A stretch of 64,000 bases of DNA from an uncultured Piscinibacter sp. (lineage in GTDB: Bacteria; Pseudomonadota; Gammaproteobacteria; Burkholderiales; Burkholderiaceae_C), in the NCBI RefSeq assembly GCF_937952055.1, contig NZ_CALFYO010000019.1, positions 434,001 to 498,000 on the forward strand, in the 5' to 3' direction. The notes beneath the pieces were generated by a model. It saw only the letters and a program-made list of their open reading frames with translations. It was not told where the DNA came from and did no database searches. Made by a program: the position numbers and the translations under genes. Position 1 is the stretch's first letter. Each line of letters starts with the position of its first letter. Shown piece by piece: positions 16,708 to 31,640 of the stretch.

Positions 16708-19700
16708 TCAGTTGGCCAGCTCGCGCCACGAGATGCGACGCGTCGAGCCCGGCGTCGTGCCGACCGGGATCGGTGACACCACGGTGCGGTCGTCGGACAG
16801 CCGGGTCAGGCTGATCACCTTGCCACTGGGCAGACGAACGATGGTCGGCCTCGTGGCGACGGCGTTGCCCAGCAGTGTCGAGACGACGCCTGTCGACGAC
16901 GTGACTGCGCCACCGGTGCGGTAATCGAAGAAGTTGATGTAGCTGGTGCCGCCCACCGTGCACGCACCCGGGTTGATGACGTTGGTGGTGAAGACCAGCG
17001 TCCCCAGGGCGAGCTGCGGGTCGGTGTTGGCGCGCTCGCTTGGCTCGGGCAGGTCGATGAACCAGCCGCCGTTGATGGCGAAGTCCACGGGGTTCGAGGT
17101 TCCGAACCGCACCGTCTGCGAAGGCGCGCACACGGTTGCACCCGCCGGGCAGCTGCCCGAAGTCATGAACTGCTGAACGAAGTTGCCCGCTGCGCGCGGA
17201 CTGCCCCAGCCGGTCGATCCGAGATCGTCCTTGATGGCATAGATGGTCTGCTGCCTCGTGTCGGTCAGATCGCTCACGCCGAGATAGCGGCCGGTGCCGA
17301 CGTAGACGACGGCCTTGCCGCTGACCAGGCCGAGTTCCGGGCGCGCCGTGACCGGCTGCGGGTTCGACAGCGAGTCGCGCAAGGTGGCGAGCAACTGGGC
17401 GTCGTAGCCGCTGGCACCGATGTCGCCGTTGACGTCGAAACGCCAGACGTTGCCGAGGTTGTCGCCGCCGTAGACGCGCAACGTGGTGTTGTTGACATCC
17501 GTGCGGTCCACCCAGGCACGGATGTGCGCCAGGCCGCTCGGCGTGATGGCGTCGCCCGCGCCGGTGTCGATGGTGCGCAGCAGCGTGCCGTCGCTGGCCC
17601 GCACCACGTAGAGCCGTCCGCGACCATCGCCGGGGGAGACGTTGTTGTAGCCAGACGCGAAGATCACCACCCAGGTGCCATCCTTCAGCTTGGTGATTTC
17701 CGGCTTTCCGAAGCTCAGACCGAGGTTGGCGTCGGTGAACTCCCACAGGGCCCGAGGAGCGTTCGGATCGGTGACGTCCAGCGCGTAGTAGCCGCGCCCG
17801 CCCGCCCCGAGGCCACCGACCAGGATGGTCTTCCACGCGCCGCCGATTTGGATGTCGCCGCCGATCGGGCTGCCGTCGACGTAGTACTGGTGAGCGTTGC
17901 CGTAATTCTTGTCGGCCAGTCGGTACAGGTTTGGCATCACCATGCTCGGCACGTAGGCCCAGATCTCCGCGCCGTTGGTCGCATCGAAGGCGTGCAGCAT
18001 GCCGTCGTTCGCCCCGACGTAGACGACGGCGCGGCGGCTCTCGGTGCTCGTCTTGAAAGCACTGTAGCCGGTGTCGGCATAGTTGAAGAGCGCCTTCTTC
18101 ACGTACAGCGCCTCGGAGTTCACGATGTCGCCGAGCAGGTGTGCACGCGCCCGGTAGTACTTCGCGATGTCGCTGAGCGATCCCTCGTTGCTGCGGTCGC
18201 CCCGAATGAAGTCGACGAGTTTCTCTCCCGCTGCGTCGTACTGGTCGGCGGTGGACAGGCAGGTGGCAGCCCAGTTGCAGAACTGGCTCAGCCCGCGGCC
18301 TGTCGCGGTGATGTGTGCGGTCTCGAAGTAGGACTGCTCGCCGGTCGTCAGGTTGCCCCAGGCGAAGGTCTTGAGCTTGTTGCCCGAACTGCCGTCGAAG
18401 GTGTAGATGGTGCGAGACGTGTTCGCGTCCAGCGCCGACTGCGCCGACCAGTCGCCGGCCTGGTTGACGATCTGTCCGGTGTCGACATTGATCTGCTGCC
18501 CGGCCAGTTCGCCGGTCCATTCGTTCCTGCCCGCGGTGAAGCGCGAGATGAACACGTAGTTGTCTGCCGCCGAGATGTTCGGGTTGCTGGTCGTGGCTGC
18601 GGCGGCAGCCCCGCGGCGCGTCTCGATGGCGGCCAGCGCGGCCGAGAGGCCCGAAAAGAGGCCGGCGGGGTCCTTGGCGCTGAAGTAGGTGCCTCGGCCG
18701 TTCACGGCGGCGTGCCACAGGTCGTCGATGTTCGGCGGCGAGTTGTTGACCGGGATCGGCCAGTTGCACGCGCCGCTGGACTGCCAGGTGCAGATGCCGT
18801 TGGCGGGATTCGCTGCCGTCCCGTTGGCGACGTCGAAGAAGTCGCCGCTGATGGCGCTGCGGTAGTTCTCGTCGAACAGCATGTAGCCCGACACGCCCAG
18901 GCCCAGCGTGAAGGTGGTCATGTGCTGGTGGCGCGCGACGTCGGCGCCGCCGACCGGCACGTTGTTGTCGCACAGGTCGCCGCCGTTGGCCGCGGCACAC
19001 ACGCCGGCGCCGGCGGTGCCGGTGCGCAGGTCGGTCTCGTAGTAGTACGCCGCGACGTCGGCCAGCGTGTTGCTGGTGCCGGTGCCGTCGAGCAGCGGTC
19101 GGGGCAGCGCGCCGTCGGCGTCACCGATCGCGGTCGATCCGTTCAGTTGCACGGGCGTGCCGGTCTCGTTCCAGTAACCGTCGGTGGACAGCAGGGTGAA
19201 GTTCTGCTGGCAGGAGTACTGCATCGGATCGACCACCGTCGAGCCATTCAGCGTCGTGCCGTTGAGCCGGCCGCCGAACAGCCGCCCGACGCGCGACAGC
19301 GTGCCGCGCAACGGGGTCGCATTGCTGGGCCGCGCCGCGGTCAGCTTGCTGAACCAGTTCTCCTTGTGGGTCAGTTCGAACTGGTTGAAGTTCAGGTAGT
19401 CGCTGCCGGTGTTGTTGTTGATGCTGATGTAGCCGAGCCGGTACTGGTTCGAGAGGTTGCCGAACGCGAAGCTGGCCGAGGTCTTCATCGACTGCATACG
19501 TGTGCGGTAGTAGGTGAACCAGTTGGCGAAGTTGGTCATCTCCTCGGCATAGGTGCAACTGGCGGCAGCGGCGCAGTCCGAGCGCGAGGCGGCGCGGGGA
19601 TAGCTCGTCACCGTCGGGATGATCTCGACGCGGCTGAAGGAGCCGGGGTAGCCGCCCGGCGTGGCCGGCGTGCCTGGACTCGGCGCCACATAACCCCCGA

Positions 19701-20895
19701 ACACGGGCGTGGCGGGGTTGGTGCTGAAGCAGGTGCCGGTTCGCGTGAAGGACACTGCATAGGAGATGTTGCCGGCACTGACCGGCGCCTGGATGCGCAC
19801 CGTGTCCCCGCCATTGCTGGTGCTGGCCGTGTAGCCGGTGCCGCCGGCGTTGATGAGGTCGCGGATCGAGTTGCCCAGGGTGTCGCGGTTGTTCGTCGTG
19901 ACCGTGCTGGCCGACAGCAGATTCACGCCGTTGACGGTGACCGCACTGACGGTGACGTTGCAGTTGAGCGAGTTGATGCGGAACTGCGCCGATGCGGCGA
20001 CTTCGGTGACCGGCGGGGTGCCGGCGACGCCGGCGGTGAAAAACTTCGTCGGGATGCGCAGTTCCGAGTAGGTCGGCGTCTGCAGCGCCTGGCACGAGCC
20101 GGCGGGTGGCGCCGCGGCGCGCGCGTTCGCGTCGCTGTTGCACCAGCGCACCGGCGCCGGATACCTGAAGGCAACGGTCGCGGTGGCCTGGCAGTTGCGC
20201 AGGTTGGGCGCGTCGCAGTACTCGCCCGGGTTCATGGTGTAGTAGTGCGGGCCGAAGGTGCGGGCCTGGGTGGTGGCCGCGTCCGGTGCCCCGATGGCGA
20301 GGAAGCCGGCGCCGGTGGCCGTGGTCGCACGGCGCGTCGTGTAGTTCTTGCCCGCCACCGTGCCCGGCAGCACGTAGTTGCCGTTGCGCAGGCAGTCGGC
20401 GTAGGTGGAGTCGGTGCAGTACTCGACGTCGGCGTAGCCGCTGATGAGGTTCGTGGTGGCGGCGGACTGGACGCCATAGGCGTCGTTGCGGACGCTCGTC
20501 CAACCCGTCGTATTGGCCGAGTTCTGCGTCGGCCAGGACGTGCCGTTGGCGTACAGCGGCGGCATGTAGGTGATGGCCGGGTTGTAGTAGGAACCGTTGA
20601 AGCTCGGGCTGCGGTACGGCGGCTCGTTGACGCAGCTTGCGTCGAAGCTGCCGCTGTTGTCGGGCGCGGCGCCGCTGGAGCGGCAGATGTTGTCGTTGGC
20701 CGAATCCGGCAGGTAGTCCCAGTCCATGCTCCCCGAGTCGTCGAGGATGAACATCAGGTTGGGCAGCACGGCGTTCGGTGCCGAAGTGACCAGGGGGACC
20801 TGGGCGATGTCGGTGGTCGCGGCGTGCGACACGCCGGCCAGCGCCGCTGCCGCCAGCAAAGGCAGCAGGGGGAGGAAGTTGCGGGGGGTCTTCAT
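16708..20895 (-). CDS. pilY1: Type IV pilus tip-associated protein PilY1 (PilC family)
   Basis: This is a large secreted protein of 1395 residues. A signal peptide is cleaved after GVSHA. A von Willebrand A-like segment with the MIDAS motif DDSGSM follows (about residues 52-57), then a Cys-containing N-terminal half. The C-terminal half has the PilC/PilY1 beta-propeller: RAVVYVGANDGMLHAFDATNG, ALDVTDPNAPRALWEF and repeated YVG-type blades. PilY1 sits at the pilus tip, primes assembly with the minor pilins and can mediate adhesion or surface sensing. It is the last gene of the cluster, followed by a terminator. Confidence 0.93.
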   Translation of the reverse strand: MKTPRNFLPLLPLLAAAALAGVSHAATTDIAQVPLVTSAPNAVLPNLMFILDDSGSMDWDYLPDSANDNICRSSGAAPDNSGSFDASCVNEPPYRSPSFNGSYYNPAITYMPPLYANGTSWPTQNSANTTGWTSVRNDAYGVQSAATTNLISGYADVEYCTDSTYADCLRNGNYVLPGTVAGKNYTTRRATTATGAGFLAIGAPDAATTQARTFGPHYYTMNPGEYCDAPNLRNCQATATVAFRYPAPVRWCNSDANARAAAPPAGSCQALQTPTYSELRIPTKFFTAGVAGTPPVTEVAASAQFRINSLNCNVTVSAVTVNGVNLLSASTVTTNNRDTLGNSIRDLINAGGTGYTASTSNGGDTVRIQAPVSAGNISYAVSFTRTGTCFSTNPATPVFGGYVAPSPGTPATPGGYPGSFSRVEIIPTVTSYPRAASRSDCAAAASCTYAEEMTNFANWFTYYRTRMQSMKTSASFAFGNLSNQYRLGYISINNNTGSDYLNFNQFELTHKENWFSKLTAARPSNATPLRGTLSRVGRLFGGRLNGTTLNGSTVVDPMQYSCQQNFTLLSTDGYWNETGTPVQLNGSTAIGDADGALPRPLLDGTGTSNTLADVAAYYYETDLRTGTAGAGVCAAANGGDLCDNNVPVGGADVARHQHMTTFTLGLGVSGYMLFDENYRSAISGDFFDVANGTAANPANGICTWQSSGACNWPIPVNNSPPNIDDLWHAAVNGRGTYFSAKDPAGLFSGLSAALAAIETRRGAAAAATTSNPNISAADNYVFISRFTAGRNEWTGELAGQQINVDTGQIVNQAGDWSAQSALDANTSRTIYTFDGSSGNKLKTFAWGNLTTGEQSYFETAHITATGRGLSQFCNWAATCLSTADQYDAAGEKLVDFIRGDRSNEGSLSDIAKYYRARAHLLGDIVNSEALYVKKALFNYADTGYSAFKTSTESRRAVVYVGANDGMLHAFDATNGAEIWAYVPSMVMPNLYRLADKNYGNAHQYYVDGSPIGGDIQIGGAWKTILVGGLGAGGRGYYALDVTDPNAPRALWEFTDANLGLSFGKPEITKLKDGTWVVIFASGYNNVSPGDGRGRLYVVRASDGTLLRTIDTGAGDAITPSGLAHIRAWVDRTDVNNTTLRVYGGDNLGNVWRFDVNGDIGASGYDAQLLATLRDSLSNPQPVTARPELGLVSGKAVVYVGTGRYLGVSDLTDTRQQTIYAIKDDLGSTGWGSPRAAGNFVQQFMTSGSCPAGATVCAPSQTVRFGTSNPVDFAINGGWFIDLPEPSERANTDPQLALGTLVFTTNVINPGACTVGGTSYINFFDYRTGGAVTSSTGVVSTLLGNAVATRPTIVRLPSGKVISLTRLSDDRTVVSPIPVGTTPGSTRRISWRELAN

Positions 20896-20932
20896 CGTCG
20901 TTTCCCTGATCGTTCGTTGCTCGGCGTCTCGA

Positions 20933-21583
20933 TCACATCGCCACGATGGATTGCACGAAACTCACTGTGTTGCGCGGGCCGTCCACCCGCACCGTGATGC
21001 GGTAGTAGCGCTGGCTGGGGACGGCGAGGCCGACGACGCCGGAGCCGCGGCTGCCCCCCTCGGAGCCGACCGACACCGGCGAGGCGCTGCAGCCGATGCC
21101 CGACTCCGGCGGTCCTTCGGCGTTGCAGAGGCGATGGATGACGAAGCGCACGCGATTGCCCGTGGTGGCGTCGCGCGCGATCTCGTTGACGCGGCCGGTG
21201 CTCTCCCACGCCGTCCAGGCCTGCTCCCAGCTGGTGCTGGCATCGGTAGGGTCGGTATTGAGGGGCCGATTGGCGAAGTAGGCCAGGTTGCCGCCGCCCG
21301 GGTCCTTCCCCGTGTGCAGCGTCGCCGGGGCATTGGCGTTGCGGTCCTCGAGCCAGGCGATGGCGGTCTCGATGCCGGTGTCGGCGGCATGCGTCGCCGA
21401 CTGCTGGAACGCCAGGTTGCCAGCCACCCGGTTGCCGGTGAACACCGAGCGCATCAGGCCAATGCCGGCCAGCGTCATCGCCGCGAGCACGATCAGCGCC
21501 AGCACCAGCACGACACCCTGCTGGCCGCGCCGACTCGTGGCACGGCGAGCTGCCGTGCGGTGGTGAAGGGTAGGGGTCAGCAT
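20933..21583 (-). CDS. pilX: Minor pilin-associated protein PilX
   Basis: This is a 216-residue PilX-type protein. A basic leader ending in RRGQQG precedes VVLVLALIVLAAMTLAGIGLMRSV, a prepilin-like hydrophobic helix in which the usual glutamate at position 5 is absent, as in other PilX/GspK-type subunits. The start is the ATG at 21,583; the open frame extends upstream, but that part is the shadow of pilW. It overlaps the pilW end by seven bases. It takes part in the pilus tip complex with PilV, PilW and PilY1. Confidence 0.88.
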   Translation of the reverse strand: MLTPTLHHRTAARRATSRRGQQGVVLVLALIVLAAMTLAGIGLMRSVFTGNRVAGNLAFQQSATHAADTGIETAIAWLEDRNANAPATLHTGKDPGGGNLAYFANRPLNTDPTDASTSWEQAWTAWESTGRVNEIARDATTGNRVRFVIHRLCNAEGPPESGIGCSASPVSVGSEGGSRGSGVVGLAVPSQRYYRITVRVDGPRNTVSFVQSIVAM

Positions 21584-22650
21584 CCTGTCTGTGCTCCTAG
21601 CCACGCCATGTTGCGCACCGGCACCGTGGTCTCGAAGACCTTGTAGCGGTAGCTCTGCCACTCGGCGTTCGCGCTGAGGTCGATCGGCGCCGCGTCGCTG
21701 GCTCGCCACTGCGGCGGCGGAATGACCGGGTCGTCGACGCCGAGCTTCTTGTCGAATTCGCCGCTGCGGGCGACGACGACCATCTGCATCGCCGAGACGC
21801 GGGCCCAGTCGCACTGCGTCGCGGGTGTCGCGCGGACGTATTCGTCCACCGCGCCGTCCATCGGGATGGTGGCGTCACGCCCGTAGACCGCACGCAGACT
21901 GACGATGCCGTGGCTGATCGGCGTCCATACCGCGGGGTCGTCGGCGCCGTTGCGGCAGTCGTTGGCGCGGTAGTCGCACACGGTCAGGTTGCCGTTGCGG
22001 ATCGCGTACGCGAGGAAGCGGGGGTTGCGCCCCAGGTTGTAGAGCGTTCCGTTGACCATGCCCGGCACGCCCACCCCGACCGTGACGGTCGGCGGGCTCG
22101 GCGCGTTCGTGGCCAGAACCTCCTCGAGCGTGAGGACGCACGGTGCCGGTCGCACCTCGGCGGCGGCGATGACGAGATGGCCACGGTCGAACGAGGTGGG
22201 CGTGGCCACCGAGTAGACGTTCTGGGATGTCTGTGCGGAGATCAGGTCTCCCTCGGGCGACCCGCCGGTGTCGCCGTACATCACCAGCAGGGTGTCGGTG
22301 TTGGGGTCGCCGTCCGGAATCACTGCCGCTCCCGGGTTGACGACGACCGGCGCCAGCGCCGGCAGCGTCCAGCCACCCGGCATGGTGATGCGACAGCCGA
22401 GGATGGGGAACGCATTGCCTCCGTAGCCCGCCTGGCGCAGTTCCCGCTGCAAGGATGTGAGCGTCAGCGTGCCGGCCATCTGTGCGTCGTCGCCGCCGAC
22501 GGTGGCGCGGCGCGAGCCCTCGGAAAGCTGGAAGACCTGCATGACGACGAGCACGGCGATCAGACCGATGACCAGGCCGACCATGACCTCGACCAGGCTG
22601 AGGCCGCGGGCACGACGCATGCGCTTGTGGGGATGGAGCTGTGTGTTCAC
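21577..22650 (-). CDS. pilW: Minor pilin PilW
   Basis: This is a 357-residue prepilin-like protein. The leader ends in RRARG and the mature part begins LSLVEVMVGLVIGLIAVLVVMQVF, with the conserved glutamate at position 5 of the mature pilin. The long C-terminal globular domain matches PilW in size. It is positioned between pilV and pilX as in the Pseudomonas fimU-pilVWXY1 cluster. The prepilin peptidase PilD that would process it is not in this window. Confidence 0.9.
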   Translation of the reverse strand: MNTQLHPHKRMRRARGLSLVEVMVGLVIGLIAVLVVMQVFQLSEGSRRATVGGDDAQMAGTLTLTSLQRELRQAGYGGNAFPILGCRITMPGGWTLPALAPVVVNPGAAVIPDGDPNTDTLLVMYGDTGGSPEGDLISAQTSQNVYSVATPTSFDRGHLVIAAAEVRPAPCVLTLEEVLATNAPSPPTVTVGVGVPGMVNGTLYNLGRNPRFLAYAIRNGNLTVCDYRANDCRNGADDPAVWTPISHGIVSLRAVYGRDATIPMDGAVDEYVRATPATQCDWARVSAMQMVVVARSGEFDKKLGVDDPVIPPPQWRASDAAPIDLSANAEWQSYRYKVFETTVPVRNMAWLGAQTGC

Positions 22651-22659
22651 GGACCGCTC

Positions 22660-23115
22660 CTACTTGATCTGTGCCACGACCGTGACGAAGTGCACCGGGT
22701 CGGCTGCTGGCTCGTTCGGCGCCTTCCAGTTGACGCGCACCGTCACGAGGGTGCTCGGGTCGCCTGCCGGACCGGCGGCAACCGGATCGACGGTCGGCGG
22801 GTTGTCCGCGACGCCGGGCAGCATGTTGCCGTCGGTGATTCTGGCCAGCCAGGCGTTGTACTCCGGCCCGCCCGTGGCGAAATTGGCGCTCAGGTTGGCA
22901 AAGCTGCGGTTCCCCACCCACATCTGGCCGATCAGTTCGTTGGCCAGCAGTACGGCGTCGGCACGGTACTTGGCCTCGCTCGACTGCTTGATCGATACGG
23001 TCTGCAGGCCGACGAGTGCAAGCACGCCGAGCGAGAAGATGAGGATCGCGATGAGGGCCTCGAGAAGCATGACGCCAGCCTGGCCGGCTGGAGGGCGACG
23101 AAGGCGTTGGTTCAT
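22660..23115 (-). CDS. pilV: Minor pilin PilV
   Basis: This is a 151-residue prepilin. The leader ends in GQAG and the mature helix is VMLLEALIAILIFSLGVLALVGLQ, with the glutamate at position 5, as in PilV. It is ten bases upstream of pilW and one base after the end of the upstream fimT-like gene. It belongs to the initiating minor-pilin complex. Confidence 0.9.
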   Translation of the reverse strand: MNQRLRRPPAGQAGVMLLEALIAILIFSLGVLALVGLQTVSIKQSSEAKYRADAVLLANELIGQMWVGNRSFANLSANFATGGPEYNAWLARITDGNMLPGVADNPPTVDPVAAGPAGDPSTLVTVRVNWKAPNEPAADPVHFVTVVAQIK

Positions 23116-23116
23116 G

Positions 23117-23728
23117 TCAGCAGGCCTGAGGATCGCCGGGGTCCCGGGCGGGGTTGCACATGCGCGCCTGGCCCGCCGGCGAGACGACGATGCGCAGGCA
23201 GCTCACGTCGCCGCCGATGTCGGCGCAGGTGCCGCCAGCGGGATTGGTGAGGTTGATGACGACGTTGCCAGCGGGCACCTCGGCCAGTCGGCCGAGACCG
23301 CTGAACACCAGGCTCGACTGCGTGGCTGCGACCTGCGTGCTGCCGGAACCGCTGGCAGCCGGTCGCGTCTGCAGGATGAAGGGTGCCGCCGCGTCGCTCG
23401 GCGCGGCATTGCATCGGCCTTCGACCTCGGTGGCATCGGCGTTCGGGTCGAGGTTGATGACCCAGTTGGCCCCGGTGGTGGACAGCGCGCAGGAGCCGTC
23501 CAGCGTGCTGGTGAGCTGGAACCGCACGCGCGCGTTGCGCGCGACAGCCTCGGACTTGGCCAGCTGGATGCCCGTCAGGATGGCTTCCCCGGTGGCGCGG
23601 ATGCGCGAGTTCACGATGGCGCCGGTGAAGGACGGCACGGCGGCCATCACCAGCATGGCCACGATCGCCAGCGTGACGAGCAGCTCGACGAGCGTCAGAC
23701 CACGTTGCGGCCGCGCGCTCATGAGCAC
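23117..23728 (-). CDS. fimU: Minor pseudopilin, FimT/FimU (GspH) family
   Basis: This is a 203-residue prepilin. The leader ends in RPQRG and LTLVELLVTLAIVAMLVMAAVPSF follows, with glutamate at position 5. The GspH/FimT domain starts at LTGIQLAKSEAVARNARVRF, the hallmark of this family. FimU and FimT cannot be separated by sequence alone; the position before pilVWXY1 favours FimU. ATG 23,722 is an alternative start. It overlaps the pilE-like gene upstream. Confidence 0.85.
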   Translation of the reverse strand: MLMSARPQRGLTLVELLVTLAIVAMLVMAAVPSFTGAIVNSRIRATGEAILTGIQLAKSEAVARNARVRFQLTSTLDGSCALSTTGANWVINLDPNADATEVEGRCNAAPSDAAAPFILQTRPAASGSGSTQVAATQSSLVFSGLGRLAEVPAGNVVINLTNPAGGTCADIGGDVSCLRIVVSPAGQARMCNPARDPGDPQAC

Positions 23729-24150
23729 AGTCCGCCCTTGCGTGAAACCCAGCAGTTGTTCGGCGCAGGCACCGTCCAGCCTGCCGGCACGGCCGCCGTA
23801 GCGCGCTGATTCGCCTGGTTCACGGTGAAGCTGAAGCCGAGCACGCCAGCCTTTCCCGTCGCGGTGAGCGTGTAGCCGACGGCCGTCTCGGTGCCGTTGC
23901 AGGAGAAGTCGAAATTACGGTTCGTGGCGTCGTTCGCGCAGGCCGGGGAGCCGACGTAGGTGCGGCGGTCCTGGAACCACTGCTCGAGCTGCACCTGCTT
24001 CGACGCCAGCGTCGAAGTGGCATCCTGCAGTCGGCCGCGGGTCACGTAGTCGTTGTACCCAGGCACGGCGAACGCGCTGATGATGGCGATGATCGCGACG
24101 ACGATCATCACTTCGATCAAGGTGAAACCGCTGGCGAGTGTTCTCTTCAC
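23719..24150 (-). CDS. pilE: PilE-like type IV minor pilin
   Basis: This is a 143-residue type IVa pilin-like protein. The very short leader ends in ASG and FTLIEVMIVVAIIAIISAFAVPGYNDYV follows, with glutamate at position 5. The C-terminal half has cysteines that could form the pilin disulfide loop (NNCWVSRKGGLC). The start is GTG 24,150. Genes with VTRGRLQDATSTLASKQVQLEQWFQDRRTY belong to the ComP/PilE minor-pilin group. Here it is the first gene of the minor-pilin operon rather than the last. Confidence 0.87.
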   Translation of the reverse strand: MKRTLASGFTLIEVMIVVAIIAIISAFAVPGYNDYVTRGRLQDATSTLASKQVQLEQWFQDRRTYVGSPACANDATNRNFDFSCNGTETAVGYTLTATGKAGVLGFSFTVNQANQRATAAVPAGWTVPAPNNCWVSRKGGLCS

Positions 24151-24406
24151 TGTGCTCTTCCCATGCGCCGCTGTCCGGCAATGGCTTCCCGAAACCGAAG
24201 GTCTGCACACGCAGCGCGTACGGACCGACTCCTGTGGCAGCGGACTGTAGACAACCCCACCGCGCGGCAGCGCTGGCGCCCGACGGACGGGCGGGGCAGC
24301 CCGACGAGTGGCGCGGCACGTCGGCGCGGTGCCAACTATTCACGCACCATGCCACCGGCAGAATGGAGGTCGTGGAGCCTTATTCCTTTGCCGCTGGAAA
24401 GCACTG

Positions 24407-25126
24407 ATGGCGCGTCTGCCCCGCCTCTGCGTCCCCGGTCTGCCTCACCTCGTGGAGCAGAGCGGCCACAACGCGCAGCCCGTCTTCCTCGACGGCGTTG
24501 ACCGCGGCAGTTATCGCGCCGCCCTGGCGCGAGCCGCCGTCGACTGCGGCGTGGCCATCCATGCATACTGCCTCGAGCCCGGGCGCGTGCTGCTGCTGGC
24601 CACCCCGCGAGAGGCAGAAGGCCTGAGCCGCGTCATGCAGCGCGTCGGCAGGCGCTACACGGCCGAATTCAACCGCCGCCATGGCCGCAGCGGTACGCTC
24701 TGGGCCGGGCGCTTCCGCGCGACGGTGCTCGATGCCGACAGCGAGATGGTCGCGGCGATGTGCCACGTCGAATCGGACGCGGCGCTGGCGGGCGATGGCG
24801 CAGTGGCGGCTGGCGAGCGCATTTCCAGTGCCGCGCACCATCTCGGCCTCGCGGTCGACCCACTGGTCACGGATCACGCGCGATTCTGGGCGCTGGGCAA
24901 CACACCGTTCGAACGGCATGCGGCATATCGCTTGCTAGTCACACATCCGCTGCATCCGGAGCAGCGGCGGCGCTTCGACGATGCCGTGCGCAAGGGCTGG
25001 GCATTGGGCTCGGCCGCGTTCCTCGCGGCGCTGGCGACTTCGACGGCACGCAGGCTGCGGCCGTTGTCGCCAGGGCGGCCGCGACGCCGTCTCGATCGCA
25101 GTGTTGATAAAGCTGTCCCCAATTAA
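24407..25126 (+). CDS. RAYT-like (REP-associated Y1 transposase family) protein, catalytic residues lost
   Basis: The 239-residue product matches the TnpA-REP/RAYT fold in order: RLPRLCVPGLPHLVEQSGHN, VFLDGVDRGSYRAALARAA, AIHAYCLEPGRVLLLATP, MQRVGRRYTAEFNRRHGRSGTLWAGRF. Active RAYTs have an HxH motif (NHVHLL) and a catalytic tyrosine (YIELNP). Here the first is GRVLLL (residues 59-64) and the second is CHVESD (His120 in place of Tyr), so it should not cut DNA. The frame is intact and codon use is normal, which argues for a retained rather than decaying gene. The C-terminus runs into REP-like sequence. A gene annotated as transposase in front of gltB is common in Burkholderiales (from memory). 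Confidence 0.8.
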   Translation: MARLPRLCVPGLPHLVEQSGHNAQPVFLDGVDRGSYRAALARAAVDCGVAIHAYCLEPGRVLLLATPREAEGLSRVMQRVGRRYTAEFNRRHGRSGTLWAGRFRATVLDADSEMVAAMCHVESDAALAGDGAVAAGERISSAAHHLGLAVDPLVTDHARFWALGNTPFERHAAYRLLVTHPLHPEQRRRFDDAVRKGWALGSAAFLAALATSTARRLRPLSPGRPRRRLDRSVDKAVPN

Positions 25127-25177
25127 TTGCCCCACTCTGGGAAACCAGATATTAATTAGGGTCAGGATCCAATTAAT
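25103..25177. repeat. REP-like AT-rich patch with inverted repeats
   Basis: This is an AT-rich island in GC-rich DNA. It contains GATAAAGCTGTCCCCAATTAA (which encodes the RAYT C-terminus and stop), a TCTGG-GAAA-CCAGA hairpin (25,136-25,149), and ATTAATT (25,151-25,157) inverted against AATTAAT (25,171-25,177) around GGGTCAGGATCC. The layout resembles REP elements paired with RAYT genes. Confidence 0.55.
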
Positions 25178-25181
25178 CTTC

Positions 25182-25210
25182 TTGTGACGCTTGCTGCACT
25201 GCAGTATCCT
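25182..25210 (+). promoter_or_regulatory. Candidate sigma-70 promoter of gltBD
   Basis: TTGTGA (25,182-25,187) and TATCCT (25,205-25,210) are spaced 17 bases apart and lie 33 bases before the gltB start. This is a reasonable -35/-10 pair. It sits just after the REP-like patch. Confidence 0.5.
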
Positions 25211-25242
25211 GCGGATCGATTCCGCCATGCATGGAGAGCGCC

Positions 25243-29991
<4,749 letters not shown>

Positions 29992-30027
29992 GCCGCGCTC
30001 CGACGAACAGCAAGAGCAGGAACGATC

Positions 30028-31494
<1,467 letters not shown>

Positions 31495-31511
31495 GGCGCC
31501 CCGGCGCCGCA

Positions 31512-31531
31512 GCGTGACCAATCCGTCACGC
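31512..31531. other. Hairpin downstream of gltD
   Basis: A perfect 7-bp stem GCGTGAC / GTCACGC with a six-base loop starts 18 bases after the gltD stop. No T-run follows, so it may be a weak terminator, an mRNA 3' stabiliser or a protein site. Confidence 0.4.
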
Positions 31532-31640
31532 CGCGCGCCGCGGTGGTGAGCAGTTGTTTCGCCGCGAGGGAGACAGGGCAGGAGGGTGGGGGCCATGGGC
31601 TACCATCCCCCCGATTCAAGGGATCTGCCTGCCACCGCTC

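Noticed and set aside
17524..20997. Plus-strand open frame of 1157 codons
   Set aside because: Antisense of pilY1; composition is Val/Arg/Gly/Ala noise, while the minus strand shows signal peptide, MIDAS and propeller motifs.
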